From: Porphyrobacter sp. LM 6
GTDB lineage: Bacteria; Pseudomonadota; Alphaproteobacteria; Sphingomonadales; Sphingomonadaceae
Assembly (NCBI RefSeq): GCF_001720465.1
Contig: NZ_CP017113.1
Coordinates: 2,232,001 to 2,296,000, forward strand
Direction of reading: 5' to 3'
Length of the DNA: 64,000 nt
Shown piece after piece: positions 19,438-28,654 of this stretch (its first letter is position 1; each line of letters starts with the position of its first letter). A model generated the notes under the pieces. It was not told the origin of the DNA. It was given only the letters and a program-made list of their open reading frames with translations, and searched no databases. The position numbers and the translations under genes were made by a program.

Positions 19438-19514
19438 CATCGTGGGGTGCTTGTTTGTGCAACTGCGAAGAGTGATCCGCCTGATCGCCTCGCTTTGAGC
19501 ACAACGCAAGACAA

Positions 19515-19898
19515 TTAAGGACAGCGCGCGTCGCGGATCGGAGCCGCGCTGGTTCGGGTCTGCCAACTGCCATCGGGCGCGCGATATTTTTCGCCGGGCA
19601 CCGTGCGGGCGATTGCCTGGCATCCGGCGGTCAGGGCGTAAGCCTCAAGCGTCGCGTTGTTTTCCTTGGCCTTTTCAGCATAGACTGCACGACGCTTGAT
19701 ATTGATGTCGTCGACCAAGCGCTGCAACACCGGGTCAGAGCCGCCCACGATACCAAGATAGCCGTCGGGCTGTTCGCCCACTTTTCCCGCCTCGCGCGCG
19801 GCGGCGTAGGCGGGATCGCGCTGGGCCATGGCCGCTCCTGCACCCAGACCGAACACCGCCAGTGCGGCGATCGCGGCAAAAGCTGAACTGCGCATCAT
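19515..19898 (-). CDS. ydbL: YdbL-family (DUF1318) periplasmic protein
   Basis: The 127-residue protein has a signal peptide (residues ~1-26, ending AAMAQ). The YdbL-type mature part follows: YLGIVGGSDPVLQRLVDDIN, then KRRAVYAEKAKENN, then GCQAIARTVPGEKYRAPDGSW. Start may be 19898 or the adjacent ATG at 19895, which has better spacing to the GGAGG site. In E. coli, ydbL lies with ydbH and ynbE, and this window keeps that set. It is the last gene of the three. Confidence 0.9.
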   Translation of the reverse strand: MMRSSAFAAIAALAVFGLGAGAAMAQRDPAYAAAREAGKVGEQPDGYLGIVGGSDPVLQRLVDDINIKRRAVYAEKAKENNATLEAYALTAGCQAIARTVPGEKYRAPDGSWQTRTSAAPIRDARCP

Positions 19899-19955
19899 TA
19901 TTCCTCCTCAGGGAAACGGGATCGGTCGGGCCTCACGTAGCGAGCCGGTAGACCG

Positions 19956-20159
19956 TCAGAAAATATCCGCGTTCTCGTCAATCGTGTTGGCCGCGTCTTC
20001 CGCGAGCCGGTAAATCACTTCCTGCCGGATGTTGATGTTGAGCTCGATCACGATCGGTTTTTCCGGGGCAGCAATATTGATGCAGCCGCCCAGTCCTGCC
20101 GAAAGGATCACCGCCCCTGCCATCATGGCCCGGCGCCAGTCCTTGGTGTGCCGCCCCAT
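19956..20159 (-). CDS. ynbE: YnbE-family lipoprotein
   Basis: The 67-residue protein from the ATG at 20159 has a lipoprotein signal with LSAGLGGC, where Cys is the lipidated residue 26. A short mature part rich in beta-strand residues follows (PIVIELNINIRQEVIYRL). An upstream ATG at 20234 overlaps the ydbH stop (ATGA), but would place the lipobox ~50 residues in, which is too far for a signal peptide. In E. coli YnbE is an outer-membrane lipoprotein that pairs with YdbH to form a bridge for phospholipids. Confidence 0.88.
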   Translation of the reverse strand: MGRHTKDWRRAMMAGAVILSAGLGGCINIAAPEKPIVIELNINIRQEVIYRLAEDAANTIDENADIF

Positions 20160-20230
20160 TGCCGCTGCCCTTTCCCCGTTTATGCCGGGCGGTGTGGCAG
20201 CGCCGCTTGGCGCGGTCAATTCATGGTGCT

Positions 20231-23200
20231 TCATGGCTGGCTTTCGCTTTCAGGAGGTTGAACGGATTGGTCGGGGGGAGGATTGCGACGCACCGGCACG
20301 AACCGGCCATTTTCCGCCTTAAGCAGCCCTTTGTCGACCGGATTGCCGAGGTAATCGGCATCCCAGAACGAGCGAACCATCGTGGCCAACTCGTAGAAAT
20401 TTTCCGACCGCACATTGACCTTGAACCGGATCGGCAACTTGGCGAGGCGGCGGGTGACGAAGTTCTGGCTAGTGCCTGCGCCCTGCCGCACGCCGTCGAA
20501 ATCGAAATTGGTGATAATCTCTCCGGCCAGATCACCGCTGAGGCCAACGCTCATCTGCCGGTAATCGAGTGAACGCAGCGCCTCGAAGGCATAATTGCCC
20601 ATGGTACCGAGGTCCTCGTAGGTCAGCTCGCCGATATAGGCGACATTGCCGCCGCCCGCACGGCTGAGCAGCAGTCCGCCTTCGATCCGGCCATTGCCGT
20701 CCTTGTCGAACACGATCGGCACCGTGCCGTCGAACACTCCGGTGGCGCTGAGATTGGTCAATTCCATCTGTGTGACGAATGTTGCAGCATCGAGACCCGT
20801 TATTTCGAACACGTAGTGGCGCTCTTCAGGCTGGGAGAAATCCATCACCAGCGGACGCATATCGAGCGTTCCTCCCATGAACGGGAAACGCGCATCCTCA
20901 AGACTGAGGAACCTCCCCTCGCTGACCTCGAAACGAACGGTGCCGTCGGTCACTTCGATGCCGGGGTTGATCGCAGCGATACGCACGATCTGATCGGGCG
21001 CGGTGGTGAGGTTCAGGAGGTCGGTGAAGACAACCTCGCCCGCCAGTCCGCGCACAGGACCAAAGGCGGCAGCGAAATCGAGGCCATTGGAGCGGAATCT
21101 GCCGCTGCTCGTCACCGCATCGCCGCGCCAGTCAATCTGTCCCGATCCGGTCACCGCCCCATCGGCAAAGGCGATCACGCCCTTGGCGAGATAGGACAGG
21201 TCTTCGGGTTGCAATTGCTCATCGAAGGCGAGATCGGGAACGGAAAAATGCGCTTGCCCGACCGCGCCGTCGAGATCGTGACGAATCCTAACATCAGCAA
21301 CCGCTCGGCCGGAACCTGGATGGCGCAAGATGGCATCGGCGGTAATGGCATTGTTGGCCAAAGTGAGGTTTGCCCCCCGTGCTGCCAGCGGACGGAAACG
21401 CGCTGCACCTCCCGCCGCCGGGCGATCGCTCAGCACGAAAGCCGTCTCGCCGATCTGCAGCGCACCCTCGGCAAAGCTCCAGCGCCCGGCGATATCGCCA
21501 AGAACCAGCGGAACCGCGTCCAACTGCGCCGTGCCTCCCTCAAAAGCACCGGAGAGCCCGTCCTGGAAACTCCCGGTGAGACTGGCGGCAAACAGGCGTG
21601 CCTCGCTCCCCTCGGCACCGATGCGCGCTGTCAGACCATCGACGGCGAAAGGCGCGGGATAGCGCAGCCGCAGGGAATCGGCGGCAATCGTCGCCGGACT
21701 TTCGCCCAACGTGCCAACAAGCCGCAGCGCTCCGGAACGCGCGGCAAGCGTCAGGCCATCGCGATATCGCACCATTGCGCCATTGCCTTCGGGGCACAGC
21801 GTGATGTTCTGACGGCGTAGCGCTAGCCCACCCAATTCCAGACTGGAAAGGCTCAGCGGCAGGCACCGCGTGCCCGCCAACAGCCCGCGCGCATTGGACC
21901 ACGCGCCTTCGACCGGTATGGCGAGATTATTGACTCTGCCGCCCGGAATCTCCCCGCTGGCGGTTGCCACCCCGTCGAACCGGATGCCCCCGCCCGGTAA
22001 CTGCCGCAGCGAGAGGCGCGGAATCGCCATGCGGTTCCCACCGGCGGAGTATTCGGCCATCGCCAGTCGCAGAGCCCAGGCGCCACCTGGCTCCTGTTCC
22101 ATCCGGCCATTGATCTGCGGCACGCCCGCCCCACCCGCGATGACATTACCTCTAAGGCCAGTGATGCCTGCAGCACCGAGCGAGCCGCTGACCTGCGAAA
22201 GCGCCAGCACCCGCTGTCCCCCGCGGCTCATAACATTCGCCTCGGGAATGATCAGCGCCACCTCGCTTCCCTTGTGGCGGATGATCCCATTGGCGGTGAC
22301 GTCCGCGCCGGTTAGCGCGCGGGTGAAGTTGCCTCGCGCCTGTGACAGGAGCGGGGCTAGCAGCGTACCCTCCAGCCCGCGTTCGGCTTTGACGAGACTC
22401 GCGGCAAGGTCGTCCGCTGGAGCGAGACCACGCGCGCGCAGTTGCCCGTCCCATTGTCCGCGCTCCGCCGTCAGCGCCCCGCGCCACGCGCCCTCCGCTT
22501 CGATCCGGGCGATACGCCCCTGCGGCGCGGCGATATCGGAGAGAGACAGATCGTGCGCCAGCACCAAGCCCTCATCGCGCCACGTCAGTCCGGCGCTACC
22601 TGCAACCTTGGCAGCGATGGTCTCGCCAAAGCGCAACTTCTGCCCACCGACCCGGAAGGCGCCATCAGCGCCCGAGAAATCGCGCGCCAGAGTTAACTCG
22701 GTGCCGGTAGCGGCCGTGGCCAGCCGCGCAGTTCCACAGGCCAGATTTCCGATCCGCAGCGGCCCGTCGAGCCGCGCGGCACCGTCCTTGGTCGTGAGTT
22801 TGCCATAAAGTGTCGCGCGCTCGACGCGGCAGCTGTCGACCCCGACCCCCGGCGCGGTGGCAGCTAGCGTGCCGTCAAAGCCATCGTCGAGCCGCCCAGC
22901 CCCTTCGAGCGCGAGTCCGACGGCGCCAAATTCGCTTTCGACAAGTGCTCGCCCGTCGCGGATTATCAGATCAATGGCAGGAAGTGCGGGAGGCTCGGCG
23001 CTATCGGTGAAAATCAGAGGATCGAGTGCGCCGAGGCTGAAACGCCCTCCACGATAGCTGCCGAAAGCGCGCGCGCCCTCCACCGTCACGCGCCGCAGTT
23101 CTGGCCCCGCCCAGCCTACGCCAAGCGCGACCACCATACGCCGCACCGTCAGGTCAGGCCGCGCCGGATCGCCGACCACGAGGTTTTCAATCACCTGCTC

Positions 23201-23431
23201 GCGCGGGCCGATGGCGACGATATCGTAAGTGGCCGGAACACCGTTGCGGTCGAGATAATCGTCGATCACGTCGCCCGCGATACGCTCGCGGCTCATCCAC
23301 GTCACGCTGCCCGCGACGAGTGCAGCGACTGCCGCGCCGGTTGCGATTCGGGTACGCCAGCGACGCGGCCAGAACCGCCGCTTGCCGCCGTCTTGCGGCC
23401 TCTCCATCTGCTGCTCGTCTGCCACCGGCAT
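20231..23431 (-). CDS. ydbH: YdbH-family AsmA-like intermembrane lipid transport protein
   Basis: The 1066-residue protein starts at the ATG at 23431; a TTG at 23440 is possible. It has a charged N-terminus, one membrane anchor (IATGAAVAALVAGSVTWM) and a long periplasmic part of beta-rich repeats. The C-terminal DUF2993-like/dicarboxylate region contains YLGNPVDKGLLKAENG. The order ydbH-ynbE-ydbL matches the E. coli locus. YdbH, with TamB and YhdP, moves phospholipids from inner to outer membrane through a hydrophobic groove. The match is to domain pattern and context, not to a computed alignment. Confidence 0.9.
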   Translation of the reverse strand: MPVADEQQMERPQDGGKRRFWPRRWRTRIATGAAVAALVAGSVTWMSRERIAGDVIDDYLDRNGVPATYDIVAIGPREQVIENLVVGDPARPDLTVRRMVVALGVGWAGPELRRVTVEGARAFGSYRGGRFSLGALDPLIFTDSAEPPALPAIDLIIRDGRALVESEFGAVGLALEGAGRLDDGFDGTLAATAPGVGVDSCRVERATLYGKLTTKDGAARLDGPLRIGNLACGTARLATAATGTELTLARDFSGADGAFRVGGQKLRFGETIAAKVAGSAGLTWRDEGLVLAHDLSLSDIAAPQGRIARIEAEGAWRGALTAERGQWDGQLRARGLAPADDLAASLVKAERGLEGTLLAPLLSQARGNFTRALTGADVTANGIIRHKGSEVALIIPEANVMSRGGQRVLALSQVSGSLGAAGITGLRGNVIAGGAGVPQINGRMEQEPGGAWALRLAMAEYSAGGNRMAIPRLSLRQLPGGGIRFDGVATASGEIPGGRVNNLAIPVEGAWSNARGLLAGTRCLPLSLSSLELGGLALRRQNITLCPEGNGAMVRYRDGLTLAARSGALRLVGTLGESPATIAADSLRLRYPAPFAVDGLTARIGAEGSEARLFAASLTGSFQDGLSGAFEGGTAQLDAVPLVLGDIAGRWSFAEGALQIGETAFVLSDRPAAGGAARFRPLAARGANLTLANNAITADAILRHPGSGRAVADVRIRHDLDGAVGQAHFSVPDLAFDEQLQPEDLSYLAKGVIAFADGAVTGSGQIDWRGDAVTSSGRFRSNGLDFAAAFGPVRGLAGEVVFTDLLNLTTAPDQIVRIAAINPGIEVTDGTVRFEVSEGRFLSLEDARFPFMGGTLDMRPLVMDFSQPEERHYVFEITGLDAATFVTQMELTNLSATGVFDGTVPIVFDKDGNGRIEGGLLLSRAGGGNVAYIGELTYEDLGTMGNYAFEALRSLDYRQMSVGLSGDLAGEIITNFDFDGVRQGAGTSQNFVTRRLAKLPIRFKVNVRSENFYELATMVRSFWDADYLGNPVDKGLLKAENGRFVPVRRNPPPDQSVQPPESESQP

Positions 23432-23506
23432 TGCGTCCAACCCTTGCGCGCATCATCGCGCAAAGGCAATGAGGCTTGAGGAACAACGGTTTTCGAAGGG
23501 GTCGCA

Positions 23507-24241
23507 TTGCCCGAAGCTGAAGACGGTTTCGATTTTGGAGCCGACACGCCGAACCGATCCGATGCCGGAAAGACGGCGGGCGCGGGTCATCGCGCGCGTC
23601 TACGCGTGAGACTGCTAACCGGCGGCGCAGAGGCGCTGGCCGATTACGAAGTGCTCGAATACCTGCTGTTCGCGGCGATCAAGCAGGGCGATACCAAGCC
23701 GCTGGCAAAAGCCCTCATTGCGCAATTCGGCAGCCTTGCAGGCGTGCTCAACGCCGATCCCAAGGCGCTCCAGCGGGTCAAGGGCGTGGGCGAGACCAGC
23801 GCTGCGGCACTTAAGGCCGTCGCCATTGCCTCGCGCCGGATGACGCGCGGGGAGATCAGCAAGAAACCGGTGCTCAGCAGTTGGCAGGCGCTGATCGACT
23901 ACCTTACCACTGACATGGCACACCTCACGGTCGAACGCGTCCGTATCCTCTATCTCGACACCAAGAACCGCCTGATCGAGGATCACCACCTTGGTGATGG
24001 ATCGATCGACGAGGCAGCGATCCACCCTCGCGAGGTGATCCGCCGGGCGATGGACGTTGGCGCGAGCGCGATGATTCTCGTCCACAACCACCCCTCCGGA
24101 TCGCCCGAACCCAGCCGCGCCGACATCCAGATCACCCAGCGGATAGCCGAGGCCGGACGGCTGCTCGGCGTCACTGTCCACGATCACGTCATAATCGGGC
24201 GCGAGGGGCATACATCGCTGCGGACAAAAGGTCTGATCTAG
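23507..24241 (+). CDS. radC: RadC family JAB-domain protein
   Basis: The 244-residue protein has an N-terminal helix-hairpin-helix part (LQRVKGVGETSAAALKAV). A C-terminal JAB/MPN domain follows with the metal motif HNHPSGSPEPS preceded by GASAMILV. The start is a TTG at 23507, five bases after AAGGGG; no in-frame ATG gives the conserved N-terminal region. It is divergent from ydbH with only 75 bp between. RadC's role in repair is disputed, so the function is best left open. Confidence 0.93.
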   Translation: MPEAEDGFDFGADTPNRSDAGKTAGAGHRARLRVRLLTGGAEALADYEVLEYLLFAAIKQGDTKPLAKALIAQFGSLAGVLNADPKALQRVKGVGETSAAALKAVAIASRRMTRGEISKKPVLSSWQALIDYLTTDMAHLTVERVRILYLDTKNRLIEDHHLGDGSIDEAAIHPREVIRRAMDVGASAMILVHNHPSGSPEPSRADIQITQRIAEAGRLLGVTVHDHVIIGREGHTSLRTKGLI

Positions 24242-24321
24242 CGCCTTGCACCGGCCAAAATCCGCGGATAGCGCCGCAACATCGGTCAAGGTGGGGCCGA
24301 GCAAACGGGGAAAAGGTCCAC

Positions 24322-24996
24322 ATGGCGAACGCAACCGCACACCGATTGGCGGCCGAAGCGCTCGGCACGTCCATACTCGTGGCGACCGTGGTCGGATCGG
24401 GAATAATGGTCGAGAACCTGGCAGGCGGAAACGTTGCCCTTGCGCTGCTTGCCAACACAATCGCCACGGGCGCGATCCTCTATGTGCTGATCACGATCTT
24501 CGGCCCCGTATCGGGCGCGCATTTCAATCCGGTGGTGAGCCTGGTGTTCACCATGCGCCGCGAACTGGGGGTGAGCCAATTGGCGGCCTACACGCTGGCG
24601 CAGTTTGCCGGAGGAGTCGCCGGAACGTGGCTGGCCCATGCGATGTTCGAGCTGCCGATCCTGCAATTGTCAGCGCATATCCGCACTGGCCCTGCCCAAT
24701 GGCTGTCCGAAGCGGTTGCGACCTATGCGCTGGTATTGACCATTCTTGGCACTGTGCGCGCAAGACCCGAAGCGGTGCCCGTGAGCGTCGCGCTGGTGAT
24801 CGTGGCGGGCTACTGGTTCACCGCCTCGACGTCTTTCGCCAACCCGGCGGTGACTATGGCGCGCGCCTTTTCGGATACCTTCGCTGGTATTGCCCCTGCC
24901 AATGCGCCGCACTTCTTCGCCGCGCAGATCATCGGGGGCCTGAGCGCATGGCTGATGGCCGAGCGCGTTTTCGGCTGGCGCAGGGACGCCGCCTAG
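24322..24996 (+). CDS. Aquaporin family (MIP) channel
   Basis: The 224-residue protein has six hydrophobic segments and two half-helix loops. The first loop is NPV (residues 69-71 in SGAHFNPVVS) and the second NPA (174-176 in FANPAVTMAR). The first motif being NPV rather than NPA is a variation seen in some bacterial members. It conducts water or small neutral solutes across the inner membrane; selectivity cannot be read from sequence. The gene stands alone between radC and purB. Confidence 0.92.
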   Translation: MANATAHRLAAEALGTSILVATVVGSGIMVENLAGGNVALALLANTIATGAILYVLITIFGPVSGAHFNPVVSLVFTMRRELGVSQLAAYTLAQFAGGVAGTWLAHAMFELPILQLSAHIRTGPAQWLSEAVATYALVLTILGTVRARPEAVPVSVALVIVAGYWFTASTSFANPAVTMARAFSDTFAGIAPANAPHFFAAQIIGGLSAWLMAERVFGWRRDAA

Positions 24997-25079
24997 TCCC
25001 CGGTTTGGGGCGCTGCCCGCTTGCGTTCGGAGAGCCATCGCCCTAGCGCGTGCGCCAATCTGACAACTGGAGCCGTCCG

Positions 25080-26390
25080 ATGGTCCCCCGCTACGCTCGC
25101 CCTGCCATGACCGCCCTTTGGGAGCCGGAAGCGAAGTATCGCATCTGGTTCGAGATCGAGGCGCACGCGACCCAGAAGCTCGCCGATCTCGGCGTCGTGC
25201 CGCAGAGCGCGGCAAAGGCGCTGTGGGACTGGTGGGCGACCAATCCCGTGATCGATGTTGCCGCGATCGACGCGATTGAGGCCGTGACCAAGCACGACGT
25301 TATCGCCTTCCTCGATTGGGTCGCCCAGCAGGTCGGCGAGGAAGCCCGCTTCATGCATCAGGGCATGACCAGCTCAGACGTGCTCGACACGACGCTGTCG
25401 GTGCAGCTTGCGCGCGCGACCGACATGCTGCTCGAAGACATGGACGGCCTTCTGGCCGCGATCCGCACCCGCGCCGAAGAGCACAAGTACACCCCCACCA
25501 TCGGGCGCAGTCACGGCATCCATGCCGAGCCGGTCACCTTCGGCCTCAAGCTTGCGCAGGCCTATGCCGAGTTCGACCGCTGCCGTGCGCGGCTGGTCGC
25601 GGCCCGTGCGGAAATCGCCACCTGCGCAATCTCGGGCGCGGTCGGCACCTTCGCCAACGTCGATCCGCAGGTCGAGGCTTATGTCGCGGAACAGCTCGGC
25701 CTCGCCATCGAGCCAGTCTCGACGCAGGTGATCCCGCGCGATCGCCACGCGATGTATTTCGCCACGCTCGCGGTGGTCGCCGGCAGCATCGAGCGCCTGG
25801 CCATCGAAATCCGCCATCTGCAACGCACCGAGGTGCTGGAGGCCGAGGAGTATTTTTCGCCTGGCCAGAAGGGCTCCTCGGCCATGCCGCACAAGCGCAA
25901 CCCGATTCTGACCGAGAACCTCACCGGACAGGCGCGCATGATCCGCGCCTATGCTCTGCCCGCACTCGAGAACGTCGCCCTCTGGCACGAGCGCGATATC
26001 TCGCACTCCTCGGTTGAACGCTTCATCGGGCCTGATGCCACAATCACGCTCGACTTCGCGCTGGCGCGACTGACCGGCGTGGTCGAAAAGCTGCTAGTCT
26101 ATCCCGAGCGGATGGAGAAAAACCTCAACCGCATGGGCGGCCTCATTCATTCACAGCGCGTACTGCTGGCGTTGACTCAGGCCGGCCTGACCCGCGACGA
26201 TGCCTACCGGCTGGTGCAGCGCAACGCGATGAAGGTGTGGGAATCGGATGGCGCGCTGTCGCTGCTCGATCTGCTCAAGGCCGATCCCGATGTAACTGCT
26301 GCGCTCTCGCCTGCCGAACTCGAAGAGAAGTTCGATCTCGCCTACCACTTCAAGCATGTCGACACGATCTTTGCGCGGGTGTTCGGCTGA
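25080..26390 (+). CDS. purB: Adenylosuccinate lyase
   Basis: The 436-residue protein starts at the ATG at 25080, placed 7 nt after GGAG. It begins MVPRYARPAMTALW, typical of the alphaproteobacterial enzyme. The fumarase/aspartase signature GSSAMPHKRNP includes the catalytic serine (Ser266 or Ser267), and TIGRSHGIHAEPVTFG is present. It splits SAICAR and adenylosuccinate in purine synthesis. It lies 80 nt before the lapA-pyrF group. Confidence 0.98.
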   Translation: MVPRYARPAMTALWEPEAKYRIWFEIEAHATQKLADLGVVPQSAAKALWDWWATNPVIDVAAIDAIEAVTKHDVIAFLDWVAQQVGEEARFMHQGMTSSDVLDTTLSVQLARATDMLLEDMDGLLAAIRTRAEEHKYTPTIGRSHGIHAEPVTFGLKLAQAYAEFDRCRARLVAARAEIATCAISGAVGTFANVDPQVEAYVAEQLGLAIEPVSTQVIPRDRHAMYFATLAVVAGSIERLAIEIRHLQRTEVLEAEEYFSPGQKGSSAMPHKRNPILTENLTGQARMIRAYALPALENVALWHERDISHSSVERFIGPDATITLDFALARLTGVVEKLLVYPERMEKNLNRMGGLIHSQRVLLALTQAGLTRDDAYRLVQRNAMKVWESDGALSLLDLLKADPDVTAALSPAELEEKFDLAYHFKHVDTIFARVFG

Positions 26391-26469
26391 GCACGGCAGC
26401 GGCGCTGGACATGGCAGGCGAATCGCCTAGGTTTTGCCGGTCCAGCGGCCAAAAGGAGGCAATGCGCCT

Positions 26470-26841
26470 GTGAGGATCCTTCGCACCATCATCTGGGTTT
26501 TTGTGCTGTTCGGGTTCCTGATCTTCGCGATCTATAACTGGCAGCCTGTCGAACTGACCCTGTGGCAAAATCTGGTGCTGGAAACCAAGCTGCCGGTGCT
26601 GGCGGTGCTCGCGTTCCTGATCGGGTTCGTGCCGATGTGGGCCTACCATCGCAGCATTGCGTGGGGCCTGAACCGCCGCATCCGTGCACTCGAGAATTCG
26701 CTCAAACACACAGCGCTGGCCCGTCAGGCTGACGTTGGAACGATGTCTGCGGATACGCCTGTGGATAAGCCCGGGAAAAGCATGGGAGAAGCCGCCGATC
26801 CGCTCTCCCCAGCGGACAGAGATGGAGGCAGCGGCAAGTGA
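26470..26841 (+). CDS. LapA-domain inner-membrane protein
   Basis: The 123-residue protein starts at GTG 26470, ten bases after AGGAGG. It has two membrane segments (RTIIWVFVLFGFLIFAIYN and LAVLAFLIGFVPMWA) and between them NWQPVELTLW, the LapA/DUF1049 pattern. A short helix and a polar tail follow. LapA-domain proteins in E. coli help control lipopolysaccharide synthesis. In alphaproteobacteria a LapA gene commonly sits before pyrF-trpF, as here. Its stop overlaps pyrF by 4 nt. Confidence 0.85.
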   Translation: MRILRTIIWVFVLFGFLIFAIYNWQPVELTLWQNLVLETKLPVLAVLAFLIGFVPMWAYHRSIAWGLNRRIRALENSLKHTALARQADVGTMSADTPVDKPGKSMGEAADPLSPADRDGGSGK

Positions 26842-27512
26842 GCAACCCGATCTATCTCGCCCTCGATGTGCCGCAGCTGGAGCCGGCCAAGGCGCTCGTC
26901 AGCAAGGTCAAGGCGCATATTGGCGGGGTCAAGCTCGGCCTGGAATTCTTCTGCGCGCACGGCGCGCACGGGGTCCACGAGATCGCGCATCTGGGCTTGC
27001 CGATCTTCCTCGACCTCAAGTTCCACGATATTCCCAACACCGTCGCCGCCGCGATGCAGGCGATCCACGTCTACGAACCCGCGATCGTCACCATCCATGC
27101 CAGCGGCGGGCGGGCGATGATGGAGGATGCCAAGGCCGCCGCCGCCAACGGCACCAAGGTCGTCGCGGTGACGATGCTCACCAGCCTCGATGCGAACGAC
27201 CTCACCGCTACCGGCGTCTATGGCAGCGCCGAGACACAGGTGATGCGCCTTGCCGAGCTGGCCCATTCGGCGGGCCTCGATGGGATCGTCTGCTCGGGTC
27301 AGGAAGTCGGCATGGTGAGGAAGGCGTGGAAGGACGGCTTCTTCGTCGTCCCCGGGATCCGCCCCGCTGGCGGCGGAACCGGCGACCAGAAGCGCGTCGT
27401 CACCCCGCGTCAGGCCCGCGACAATGGCGCGAGCGTGCTCGTGATCGGCCGCCCGATCAGCCGTGCGGAAGACCCGGCTGCCGCCGCAAGGGCTATCGAG
27501 GCGACACTTTGA
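26838..27512 (+). CDS. pyrF: Orotidine 5'-phosphate decarboxylase
   Basis: The 224-residue protein carries the active-site motif FLDLKFHDIPNTV with the catalytic Asp-Lys-Asp set, plus IYLALDVP at the N-terminus and VVPGIRP near the end. It makes UMP from OMP. The GTG start overlaps the lapA stop (GTGA), so expression is coupled. The gene belongs to a run of overlapping genes ending in folC. Confidence 0.98.
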   Translation: MSNPIYLALDVPQLEPAKALVSKVKAHIGGVKLGLEFFCAHGAHGVHEIAHLGLPIFLDLKFHDIPNTVAAAMQAIHVYEPAIVTIHASGGRAMMEDAKAAAANGTKVVAVTMLTSLDANDLTATGVYGSAETQVMRLAELAHSAGLDGIVCSGQEVGMVRKAWKDGFFVVPGIRPAGGGTGDQKRVVTPRQARDNGASVLVIGRPISRAEDPAAAARAIEATL

Positions 27513-28015
27513 TCCGCATCGATGTTGCATCCCCGTTGGATGCTCCTGCGCTCAAGGCCCTGCTCGAAACCGCCTATCGGGGCGATTCGGCACGGCAGGG
27601 GTGGAACCACGAGGCCGATATCCTCGACGATGAGCGGATCGGGCGCGAGGAGCTCGAGGCGCTCCTCTCCGACGCGGCGGTAACAATCCTAACCGCGCGC
27701 GATGGCGACGCATTGATCGGCTGCGTGGCCGTGACACGCAAGGATGCCAGCCTCGGCTATCTCGGCATGCTCTGTGTCCAGCCCGATCTGCAATCGGCAG
27801 GCCTCGGGCGAAAGCTACTCGATGCAGCGGAGGATCATGCCAGCGCGCTCGGTCTGTCGGCGATGGAGATGACAGTGATCGACAGCCGCGCGTCGCTGAT
27901 CGCGTGGTACGAACGGCGCGGCTATGCCTTCACCGGGGAGCGCCGACCCTTCCCTGTGCTGCGCGATCCGCCGGTCAATTTCGTGGTGCTGGAAAAGCCG
28001 CTCCGGGCCGCCTAG
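27509..28015 (+). CDS. GNAT family N-acetyltransferase
   Basis: The 168-residue protein starts at a TTG overlapping the pyrF stop (TTGA). No in-frame ATG precedes the conserved region, so this start is preferred. The GNAT features are LIGCVAVTRKD, then LGMLCVQPDLQSAGLGRKLLDAAEDHA (acetyl-CoA loop) and the SLIAWYERRGYAFTGERRPF motif. The substrate is unknown. Its place between pyrF and trpF suggests co-expression but not a role in either pathway. Confidence 0.85.
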   Translation: MIRIDVASPLDAPALKALLETAYRGDSARQGWNHEADILDDERIGREELEALLSDAAVTILTARDGDALIGCVAVTRKDASLGYLGMLCVQPDLQSAGLGRKLLDAAEDHASALGLSAMEMTVIDSRASLIAWYERRGYAFTGERRPFPVLRDPPVNFVVLEKPLRAA

Positions 28016-28024
28016 GGACGGGTC

Positions 28025-28654
28025 ATGGCCACCCTCGTCAAGATCTGCGGACTTTCAACGCCCGATACGCTCGCGGCGGCGATCCGTGCGGGAGCAAGCC
28101 ATGTCGGCTTTGTCCACTTCGCCAAGAGCCCCCGCCACCTTGCACTGACCGAAGCGGCAAAGCTGCGCGCGCTCGCGCCCTCGCACGTCAAGGCGGTGCT
28201 GCTGCTGGTAAACCCTTCGCCTGATCTTCTGGCCGAAGCCGTGCGCGTAGTGCACCCCGACGTCGTGCAATTCCACGGCGCCGAAACCCCCGAAGCCCTT
28301 GCGCGCTTCCGCGCCGACACCGGCATCGAGGCATGGCGCGCGCTGGGCGTGAAAGACGCCTCGGCGCTTGATGATGCCAAGCGTTTCCACGGCGCGGCGG
28401 ACCGCCTGCTGCTCGATGCCCCGGCTTCGGGCCTTCCGGGCGGCAACGGTGCGGCGTTCGACTGGAGCCTGCTCGCTCACTGGCAGGCACCGGTTCCCTG
28501 GGGCCTGGCGGGCGGGCTCACCCCTGCCAACGTCACCGAAGCGATCCGCATAACCCGCGCCCCGCTCGTGGATACTTCTTCGGGTGTCGAGCGTTCCCCC
28601 GGTATCAAGGACGTGGACAAGATCACTGCCTTCTGCAAAGCGGCCCTCATATGA
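28025..28654 (+). CDS. trpF: Phosphoribosylanthranilate isomerase
   Basis: The 209-residue protein is a TIM barrel with the catalytic Cys in [10 protein letters not shown] near the N-terminus and an Asp in [10 protein letters not shown] near the C-terminus. [11 protein letters not shown] is typical. It converts PRA to CdRP in tryptophan synthesis. It overlaps trpB by 4 nt (ATGA). Confidence 0.97.
   Translation: MATLVKICGLSTPDTLAAAIRAGASHVGFVHFAKSPRHLALTEAAKLRALAPSHVKAVLLLVNPSPDLLAEAVRVVHPDVVQFHGAETPEALARFRADTGIEAWRALGVKDASALDDAKRFHGAADRLLLDAPASGLPGGNGAAFDWSLLAHWQAPVPWGLAGGLTPANVTEAIRITRAPLVDTSSGVERSPGIKDVDKITAFCKAALI

Noticed and set aside
20234..20234. Upstream ATG for ynbE overlapping the ydbH stop
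   Set aside because: It would put the lipobox Cys around residue 51, too far for a lipoprotein signal; the ATG at 20159 is preferred.
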